NCBI GenBank assembly: GCA_963811055.1 | Contig: CAWEPQ010000014.1 | Coordinates: 62,001 to 126,000 of the forward strand | Direction: 5' to 3' | Length of the DNA stretch: 64,000 bases | Origin: JACVRW01 sp963811055 | GTDB taxonomy: Bacteria > Actinomycetota > Thermoleophilia > Solirubrobacterales > Thermoleophilaceae | Shown here: positions 58,480-64,000 of the stretch, one piece after another | Layout of the letters: each line of letters begins with the position of its first letter | Numbering within the stretch: the stretch's first letter is position 1 | Notes under the pieces: generated by a model | The model's input: only the letters and a program-made list of their open reading frames with translations | Told to the model about the DNA's origin: nothing | Databases searched by the model: none | Position numbers and translations under genes: made by a program

Positions 58480-59184
58480 ATGCTTCGCAGACTTCGCGAG
58501 CGTCTCAGCTACGCAAACGTCATGTCCTCGATCGCAGTGATCCTGGCGCTCGGCACAGGCGGCGCCTACGCCGCCAACACGATCCGGAGCTCCGACATCG
58601 TGGACGGCGAGATCGGGTCGGCCGACATCAAGGACAACTCCGTCAACACCTTCGACGTGCACAGCTTCCTCGGCGTGGACGTGGTCGACGGATCACTCAC
58701 CGGCGCCGACGTGGCCGACACATCTTCGCTGGGCTCGGCCGACATCGGCGAGGAAGGGCTGTTGTTCAACAACACGCTCACTCTCAGCGACATCGGGTCG
58801 CAGTCTGTCGGCGCGGACGAGGTGGTCAACAATTCGCTGCTCTCCTCCGACCTGAGCACTTCGTCGGTGGGCAGCGACGAGGTGACCAACAACTCGCTCA
58901 ACGACGAGGACATCGGGCAGAGCACGATCGTCGACTTCCAGGCCACCATCGGTCTCCTTCGGTTCTATTCCTGCAAGTACGTGAGCGTCACGGGCGTCGC
59001 CGTCGGCGGCGATCACCTTCTGCTCACGGCGAACACCACCAATGCCGACCCCGCGTTCACCTACCAGGCGGAGTACAACCCCGGCGGGGCCGACGGCTTC
59101 CGGATCAAGGCGTGCAACCCCACCGACATCACCCAGGACGACGGGGTGACCAACTTCAACCTGGTGGCGATCGACGCCCAGTAG
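58480..59184 (+). CDS. Secreted DSxDI-repeat protein of Thermoleophilia type
   Basis: The 234-residue protein has a signal sequence (MSSIAVILALGTGGAYAANT) followed by degenerate short repeats (SSDIVDGEIGSADIKDNSVN, LTGADVADTSSLGSADIGEE, NNSLLSSDLSTSSVGSDEVT) from residue about 35 to 150. A small C-terminal domain with two Cys follows (LLRFYSCKYVSVTGVAVGGD). Such repeat proteins are, to my knowledge, abundant in Solirubrobacterales. The repeats may form a beta-solenoid like pentapeptide-repeat proteins. ATG 58480 has a good ribosome binding site (gggggcggag). Confidence 0.82.
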   Translation: MLRRLRERLSYANVMSSIAVILALGTGGAYAANTIRSSDIVDGEIGSADIKDNSVNTFDVHSFLGVDVVDGSLTGADVADTSSLGSADIGEEGLLFNNTLTLSDIGSQSVGADEVVNNSLLSSDLSTSSVGSDEVTNNSLNDEDIGQSTIVDFQATIGLLRFYSCKYVSVTGVAVGGDHLLLTANTTNADPAFTYQAEYNPGGADGFRIKACNPTDITQDDGVTNFNLVAIDAQ

Positions 59185-59185
59185 G

Positions 59186-59719
59186 TCAGGACGCCGGGAG
59201 GTAGGTGAGGAGGACCACTCCGGAGTCGAACCGCTTCACGTCGCCGAGCTCCATCCGGACGGTTCCCCTGTCGCCGAGCACGTGCACGTTTCCCTGACCC
59301 CACACGAGCGGGTTCAGGTAAACCTCGTACTCGTCGATCAGCCCCTTCTCGGCGAGGGCGTAGGCGAACTCGCCGCTCCCGTGCATGTACAGGTCACCGT
59401 CGACCTCGTCCTTCAGCTTCGGGACGGAGTCCTCGAGGTTCCCCTCGAGGGCAGTCGCGTTCCACTCGAGATCGCCGGAGAGCGAGTTGGACCCGACGTA
59501 CTTCGGCATCGGGTTGATCATGTCCGCCCACTTGCCCGACGCGCTCGGCCAATAGCCCGCCAGCCCCTCGTAGGTCTTCCGGCCCAGCACCAGCCCGCTG
59601 GATTCCGCCTGACGCTCGAACGAGTAATCGCCGTGGTCACCGTCCGGCTGCACCCACTCGCCGACCGGGTCGATGACGCCGTCGACGGTGGCCTGCGTGC
59701 TCGCGATCAGCTTTCCCAT
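59186..59719 (-). CDS. Dihydrofolate reductase-like (RibD C-terminal domain) protein
   Basis: The 177-residue protein of the DHFR/RibD-C fold has MGKLIASTQATVDGVIDPVG at the start, SSGLVLGRKTYEGLAGYWPS around residue 40 (NADPH-binding turn) and GLIDEYEVYLNPLVWGQGNV in the C-terminal half. It probably reduces a pteridine- or pyrimidine-like substrate with NADPH; the exact substrate is unknown. It converges with the DSxDI-repeat gene. Confidence 0.88.
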   Translation of the reverse strand: MGKLIASTQATVDGVIDPVGEWVQPDGDHGDYSFERQAESSGLVLGRKTYEGLAGYWPSASGKWADMINPMPKYVGSNSLSGDLEWNATALEGNLEDSVPKLKDEVDGDLYMHGSGEFAYALAEKGLIDEYEVYLNPLVWGQGNVHVLGDRGTVRMELGDVKRFDSGVVLLTYLPAS

Positions 59720-59892
59720 GTCGCTTCTCCTTCGGTCAGGGCAGATCCCTCTGCAGGGTGGATATCGCTTCGCGGTGAGTGTGGCGCACGAAACTGAGTG
59801 GGTTGCAGGAGTTGCGCATTCGTGAGAGCGTCGTGCTATCCGCCTAGCGGGTGCGGACAGGGAGGTCTGGCCCAGACCGTCTGGAGTCTCGC

Positions 59893-61158
59893 GTGAAGCG
59901 CTATCTGTCCGTCCTCTCCGTCGTGTCTGCAGTGCTTGGACTGGTTGCCTGCGCGGGCGACACCGATCCGGCTACCAACGTCACGAACGTGAGCGCACAG
60001 TTGAACGCGCACGGGCGCACGACAGGCGAGGCAGCGACATGGTGGTGGGAGTACGCCACCAACCAGGCAGACCTCGGCACCGCGAGCGACACGGAGGTGT
60101 GCGGTGCCGGCACGGGCCCGAAGGAGGCGGACCTGCGCTGCGGTCCGGCTAGCTGGGAGGACCGTGGCGACATCAACCTCAACGTCGTCGTCGCGGGGTT
60201 GACAGCCAACACGCCCTACTACTACCGCGCCTGCGGTAAGGACCAGAGCTGGAGCCAGGGCGCGTGCGGATCCGTCAAGAGCTTCACCACCCTGGCCGGC
60301 ACCAGCTACGGCTTCGACCGCAAATGGGGTACCCCCGGCACTGGGAACGGCCAGTTCACCAACCCTCTCGACCTGGCCACGGACGCGGCCGGCAACGTGT
60401 ACGTGGCCGACACCATCAACGACCGGATCCAGAAGTTCACTTCCTCGGGGACGTTCATCCTCAAGTGGGGCACCCCCGGCTTCGGCAACGGGCAGTTCGA
60501 GGAGCCCGCGGGCGTGGCCACCGATCCGGCTGGGAGCGTCTACGTGGCCGAGCGCCAGCACCGGGTCCAGAAGTTCAGCTCGTCAGGCACGTTCGTCACC
60601 AAGTGGGGCGCCCACGGGTCGGGCGACGGGCAGTTCGTCTCTCCCGAGGACATCGCGACGGACTCGGCGGGCAACGTCTACGTGGCCGACACTGCCAACC
60701 ACCGGATCCAGAAGTTCAGTTCGTCGGGAACCTTCATCGCCAAGTGGGGCACTCAGGGCGCAGGCAACGGGCAGCTCTCGTTTCCCAACGGCGTCGCCAC
60801 CGACTCGGCCGGAAACGTGTATGTCGCCGACACCGGCAACCACCGGATCCAGAAGTTCAGTTCGTCGGGAACCTTCATCGCCAAGTTGGGCGCGTTTGGC
60901 TCGGGCAACGGGCAGTTCTGGTTTCCCACGGACATAGCCACCGACTCCGACGGCAACCTGTACGTGGCCGATGCGAACAACAACCGGGTTCAGAAACTCA
61001 GCGCCTCTGGTGCCTTCGTCACCAAGTGGGGCAGCGGCGGCTCCGGCGACGGGCAGTTTGCCAGCCCGCAGAGCGTGACGACGGACGCCTTCGGCAACGT
61101 TTACGCCAGCGACATCGGTACCAACCAGCGGGTCCAGAAGTTCAAGCCGACGGGCTAG
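59893..61158 (+). CDS. NHL-repeat beta-propeller lipoprotein
   Basis: The 421-residue protein has lipobox GLVAC (Cys19) and the FN3-like module (DPATNVTNVSAQLNAHG, LTANTPYYYRACGKDQSWSQ). Six NHL repeats of about 47 residues follow (units such as GNVYVADTANHRIQKFSSSG and TFIAKWGTQGAGNGQLSFPN) that would close a six-bladed propeller. It is presumably exposed on the cell surface for binding a protein or glycan. GTG 59893 places the lipobox correctly. Confidence 0.9.
   Translation: MKRYLSVLSVVSAVLGLVACAGDTDPATNVTNVSAQLNAHGRTTGEAATWWWEYATNQADLGTASDTEVCGAGTGPKEADLRCGPASWEDRGDINLNVVVAGLTANTPYYYRACGKDQSWSQGACGSVKSFTTLAGTSYGFDRKWGTPGTGNGQFTNPLDLATDAAGNVYVADTINDRIQKFTSSGTFILKWGTPGFGNGQFEEPAGVATDPAGSVYVAERQHRVQKFSSSGTFVTKWGAHGSGDGQFVSPEDIATDSAGNVYVADTANHRIQKFSSSGTFIAKWGTQGAGNGQLSFPNGVATDSAGNVYVADTGNHRIQKFSSSGTFIAKLGAFGSGNGQFWFPTDIATDSDGNLYVADANNNRVQKLSASGAFVTKWGSGGSGDGQFASPQSVTTDAFGNVYASDIGTNQRVQKFKPTG
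60310..61150 (+). repeat. About 141-base tandem repeats encoding the NHL blades
   Basis: Six units with starts about 138-142 bases apart (for example the VYVAD codons near 60398, 60538, 60679, 60820, 60958 and 61100). The units near 60679 and 60820 are almost identical at DNA level (cggatccagaagttcagttc). Confidence 0.8.
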
Positions 61159-62906
61159 ACGGCGCGCTGCTTCTCGCAGCTGGCGCGGTCCTTGCCGCGG
61201 CCGCCGTTGCAGCTGTCGCGCCCTGAGCCGCCGGTGAGCTTGTCCTTGCCGCTGCCACCGGCGATGCCGTCCTTGCCGGAGCCGCCGTTCAGGCTGTCGT
61301 TGCCGGCTCCGCCGTCGAGCTTGTCGTTGCCGTCGCCGCCGGTTTCGGTGTCCTTGCCGTTTTGGCCGTAGAGGCGGTCCTTGCCGGCGCCGCCCTTGAC
61401 GTTGTCGTTGCCGTCGCCGGCGCAGATCAGGTCGTTGCCGCGGCCGCCGTCGATCTTGTCGTTGCCGCCGAGGGAGACGATGACGTCGTTGCGGCGTGTG
61501 CCCTTGAGCTTGTTCGCCTTGTTGGTTCCGACGATCGTGGCCCTCTTGCCCGCGCAGCGCGGCACCTTCGCGCCCGGCCCGCCGCCCGGCCCGCCGCCGG
61601 GGCCGCCGCCACCGGGCGAGCTCGGCTGGCCCGGCGCCGGCCCGCCCCCGATCGCGGGCGGGTCGCCCTCGAGGCGCGCGACGAATTCGTCGACGTTGCC
61701 CGCGGCAGTCGTCGTCCCACCGAGGACGATGCGCCCGTCGGTCTGCAGCGCGACTGCCTCGGCCATCGAAGTGGGCAGGTCGACCCGCTGAAGCCCGTCG
61801 AAGCTGAACGTCGTGTCGAGCGTCCCACCGGGCTGGAGCCTGAGGACGACCGCCTGTTGGGAGCTCATCCCGAGCGGCACGACCTGCCCCGCGAGGAGGA
61901 CCTTGCCGTTCGCTTGGAGGACGGCGCCGAGAGAGGCCGCGGCGCCGCCGGGATTCAATTTGGCGGAGCCGTCGCCGTCGAAGCTCTGGTCGAGCGCCCC
62001 GCCGCCGGTCAGTCGCGCCGCGACGAACTGATTGTCGGAGCTGCCCGTCACGAGCACCTTTCCGTCGGGCTGTACGACGACGTCGTAGCCGTAGTCGAAG
62101 CTGCCCGTGTCGATGCGCTTCACGCCGTTGTCGCCGAACGAGGAGTCGGGCGTGCCGTTGGTCAGGAGCCGGGCAGCGGTCATGTCGGCGCTGTCGTCAT
62201 CCCTGACGTAGCCGCCCACGACGATCTTGCCGCCCGAGGCGAGCGCGACCGCGTTGGCGTAGGCGCTGCCCCCGAGCTCCAGGGTCACCTTCCCGTCGAT
62301 GTCGAAGTTCGTGTCGAGGGTACCGTCGGTTTTCAGTCGCACGATCAGCTCGCCGGTGTCGGTGTATCCGGACACGACGATCTTGCCGTCCGGCTGAACG
62401 ACGACGTCGGTCGCGGTCTCGTTGGCGCCGAAGTCGACCGTCTTCACACCCGCGGTGCCGAACCCGGGGTCGAGCATGCCGTCCGGGCGAACGCGCAGCA
62501 CGGTGATGTTGTAGGCGGGCCCCGCCAGGACGGTTCCGGCCACGATCAGATCTCCGTTGGGGGCGCGCGCCACTCCCTGGCCGGTGCCCGTGTCGGGGAA
62601 GATCCTGTATCCGACCCCGAAGGCGCCGTCGTCCAGCGATCCGTCCGTCAGGTACCGGGTTACGAGGGAGCCGGTGCCGTTCGACCCGGACTGAACGATC
62701 CGCCCGTCGGGCAGGACGAGGACGTCGCGGCCGAAGTCAGCGGGGCTGGTGTCGACCGTCCGGATGCCGTCGGTGTCGAACGTCGTGTCGAACTCGCCCG
62801 GCAGGGCCTGGGCGACACCCGCCCCGAGCATCAGGACGGCCAGGACGGTCGCAGCCGCGGCGGCCGGTATCCGCGCTGCGCGCCTCAGCTGTGTCCTCGC
62901 TCGCAC
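61155..62906 (-). CDS. Secreted delta-60-repeat / RTX calcium-binding protein
   Basis: The 583-residue protein has a signal peptide ending around VAQALPGEFD, then about seven delta-60 repeats (TDGIRTVDTSPADFGRDVLV, DVVVQPDGKIVVSGYTDTGE). A Gly/Pro-rich linker (around residue 420) leads to an RTX region of GGxGxDxLx nonapeptides (GNDLICAGDGNDNVKGGAGK, KDKLTGGSGRDSCNGGRGKD). The RTX coils should bind calcium outside the cell. GTG 62906 is inferred. The start overlaps by 22 bases the end of the upstream gene, which has the same design. Confidence 0.88.
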   Translation of the reverse strand: MRARTQLRRAARIPAAAAATVLAVLMLGAGVAQALPGEFDTTFDTDGIRTVDTSPADFGRDVLVLPDGRIVQSGSNGTGSLVTRYLTDGSLDDGAFGVGYRIFPDTGTGQGVARAPNGDLIVAGTVLAGPAYNITVLRVRPDGMLDPGFGTAGVKTVDFGANETATDVVVQPDGKIVVSGYTDTGELIVRLKTDGTLDTNFDIDGKVTLELGGSAYANAVALASGGKIVVGGYVRDDDSADMTAARLLTNGTPDSSFGDNGVKRIDTGSFDYGYDVVVQPDGKVLVTGSSDNQFVAARLTGGGALDQSFDGDGSAKLNPGGAAASLGAVLQANGKVLLAGQVVPLGMSSQQAVVLRLQPGGTLDTTFSFDGLQRVDLPTSMAEAVALQTDGRIVLGGTTTAAGNVDEFVARLEGDPPAIGGGPAPGQPSSPGGGGPGGGPGGGPGAKVPRCAGKRATIVGTNKANKLKGTRRNDVIVSLGGNDKIDGGRGNDLICAGDGNDNVKGGAGKDRLYGQNGKDTETGGDGNDKLDGGAGNDSLNGGSGKDGIAGGSGKDKLTGGSGRDSCNGGRGKDRASCEKQRAV

Positions 62907-64000
62907 GTGATGCGATCGCGGCCCGCGTTGCCCTTGCAGGTGTCGCCCTTGCCGCGGCCGCCGCTGAGCAGATCCTTGCCCGCGCCGCCGACCAGCTTGT
63001 CCTTGCCCGAGCCGCCGGTCTCGCGATCGTTGCCCGCTCCGCCGTCGACCAGGTCGTTGCCAGCCGCGCCGGACAGCGTGTCCTTGCCGTCCTGACCGTA
63101 GATTCGGTCGTTGCCGGCGCCGCCGTCGACGCGGTCGTCGCCCGAGCCTCCGCAGATCACGTCCTTGCCGCCGCCACCCGAGACGCGGTCGGCGCCACCG
63201 AGCGCGACGATCACGTCGGCGCGGCGGGTGCCCTTGAGGCGGTCCTTGCGCGCGGTGCCGACGATCGTGGCGCGCTTGCCGCCGCAGCGCGGAACGCGCG
63301 ACTTCGACCCGCCATCGCCCCCACCGCCGGCGCCACCGCCGCCGGGGGCCGGGCTCCCGCTGCCGGGCGTCGGCGCGGGGCCGCCGCCCGCTGCCTGTCC
63401 GTCGCCCTGCAGCCGGGCGACCACGCCGTTCCCGTTGGTCTGGCCGGCGACAAGGATCTTGCCGTCGGCCTGGAGGGCGATCGCACGTCCGCTGTCCTCA
63501 GCGCCGCCGAGGACGTTCGACCTCAGCCCGGTGCCGTCGCTGAACGTTGTGTCGAGCGTGCCACCCGGTTGGACCCGCATGACGATCGCCTGGAGCGCGT
63601 CGTTGTAACCGGTAGCCAGCAGCTTCCCGCTGCGCTGGACCGCGACGTTGGCGGCCCCGATGCCGCCGGTGTCGACGCCCACGCGTCCGCCGGTCCCGAA
63701 GTCGTCGTCGAGGTCGCCCGCGGAGGTGAAGCGGGCGATCGAGAAGAGCTCCGCGGCCCCGGCCTGGGCCGCCATGACGATCTTGCCGTCCGGCTGGACC
63801 GCGATCCCGCCCGCCGCGTCGTCCCCGCCGAGGTCCCGGATCACGGTGCCGCCCTGCCCGAAGCCGTCGTCGAGGTTCCCGGCAGATGCCACGCGCGACA
63901 GGAAGACGTCAGCCGTGTCCCCTTCGATAACGGCGGTGCCCGCCACCACGATCGAGCCGAAGCCGTCGAGCGCCATTCCCCCGAATCTGACGTTGAGGAC
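62885..64000 (-). CDS. Second delta-60-repeat / RTX protein (partial, N-terminus outside window)
   Basis: The frame is open to the end of the window, so at least 371 residues plus an unseen N-terminus. Visible are delta-60 repeats (ASAGNLDDGFGQGGTVIRDL, DDAAGGIAVQPDGKIVMAAQ), a Gly/Pro linker (PTPGSGSPAPGGGGAGGGGD), and RTX nonapeptides (GKDVICGGSGDDRVDGGAGN, KDKLVGGAGKDLLSGGRGKG). The linker/RTX junction (KSRVPRCGGKRATIVGTARK) closely matches that of the downstream protein (KVPRCAGKRATIVGTNKANK), showing tandem duplication. Confidence 0.88.
   Translation of the reverse strand, partial: VLNVRFGGMALDGFGSIVVAGTAVIEGDTADVFLSRVASAGNLDDGFGQGGTVIRDLGGDDAAGGIAVQPDGKIVMAAQAGAAELFSIARFTSAGDLDDDFGTGGRVGVDTGGIGAANVAVQRSGKLLATGYNDALQAIVMRVQPGGTLDTTFSDGTGLRSNVLGGAEDSGRAIALQADGKILVAGQTNGNGVVARLQGDGQAAGGGPAPTPGSGSPAPGGGGAGGGGDGGSKSRVPRCGGKRATIVGTARKDRLKGTRRADVIVALGGADRVSGGGGKDVICGGSGDDRVDGGAGNDRIYGQDGKDTLSGAAGNDLVDGGAGNDRETGGSGKDKLVGGAGKDLLSGGRGKGDTCKGNAGRDRITCERGHS

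Noticed and set aside
61362..63095. A plus-strand open frame across both RTX genes
   Set aside because: It is antisense to RTX/delta-60 repeats, which have all the domain evidence.
1..64000. Insertion sequences, prophage, integrases, defence systems or biosynthetic gene clusters
   Set aside because: No transposase, integrase, phage structural, Cas, restriction-modification, PKS or NRPS sequence was seen on either strand.

Overview
This 64 kb window is very GC-rich and densely coded on both strands. It reads like a chromosome segment of an actinobacterium of the class Thermoleophilia, most likely order Solirubrobacterales. That placement is an inference. It rests on the complete coenzyme F420 gene set, the YrbE/Mce-type permeases, frequent GTG/TTG starts, the DSxDI-repeat secreted protein at 58480-59184 and many small SnoaL-like proteins. 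No rRNA, transposase, integrase, phage or CRISPR locus is visible. Six tRNA genes are present: Leu-CAA, Leu-TAG, Trp-CCA, Gly-TCC, Pro-GGG and Leu-CAG.

Layout. 1-8.7 kb: a partial receiver-like protein, a NMT1-type binding lipoprotein, an aquaporin, fbiC, a shortened cupin, and a GntR-controlled operon of two YrbE/MlaE permeases that has no Mce substrate-binding proteins. 8.7-28.6 kb: acyl-CoA and branched-chain amino acid catabolism (mmsA, HMG-CoA lyase, enoyl-CoA hydratase, 3-hydroxyacyl-CoA dehydrogenase, a biotin-dependent carboxyltransferase, acetoacetyl-CoA synthetase). Interleaved with it are npdG-cofD-cofC-cofE, two M28 peptidases and two transporters. 28.6-38.4 kb: tRNAs, SnoaL-like proteins, secreted lipoproteins, a phosphotriesterase-like hydrolase and a GH79 glycosidase. 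38.4-46.2 kb: a collagen-like surface protein, a DUF4333 lipoprotein, a receiver-histidine kinase, an HD/VOC pair, a beta-helix lipoprotein and a large sorbosone-dehydrogenase-like lipoprotein. 46.2-55.6 kb: housekeeping and stress genes (TetR, Fur, superoxide dismutase, fatty acid hydroxylase, HIRAN protein, ECF sigma/anti-sigma, cupredoxin). 55.7-64 kb: a large membrane protein and a run of secreted repeat proteins (DSxDI repeats, NHL repeats, two delta-60/RTX proteins).

How the genes fit together. FbiC makes the deazaflavin chromophore, CofC/CofD/CofE build and glutamylate F420, and NpdG exchanges hydride between F420 and NADP. The acyl-CoA genes form scattered small units for valine/leucine and fatty acid breakdown, ending in acetoacetate activation. 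Much of the second half is surface or secreted material, and four lipoproteins share one N-terminal module.

Most striking non-coding structure. (i) About twenty genes have a TANNNT hexamer 6-12 bases before the start codon, the signature of leaderless transcription, and it decides several starts. (ii) A palindromic element occurs four times with compensatory stem changes and brackets mmsA and the enoyl-CoA hydratase gene. (iii) A second interspersed repeat occurs twice, 20 kb apart. (iv) A conserved leader of about 100 nt precedes two unrelated secreted-protein genes and can pair with the ribosome binding site. Three genes (cofC, one sorbosone-dehydrogenase paralog, one methyltransferase) carry single frameshifts. 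These are either true lesions or assembly errors, and the window alone cannot separate the two.
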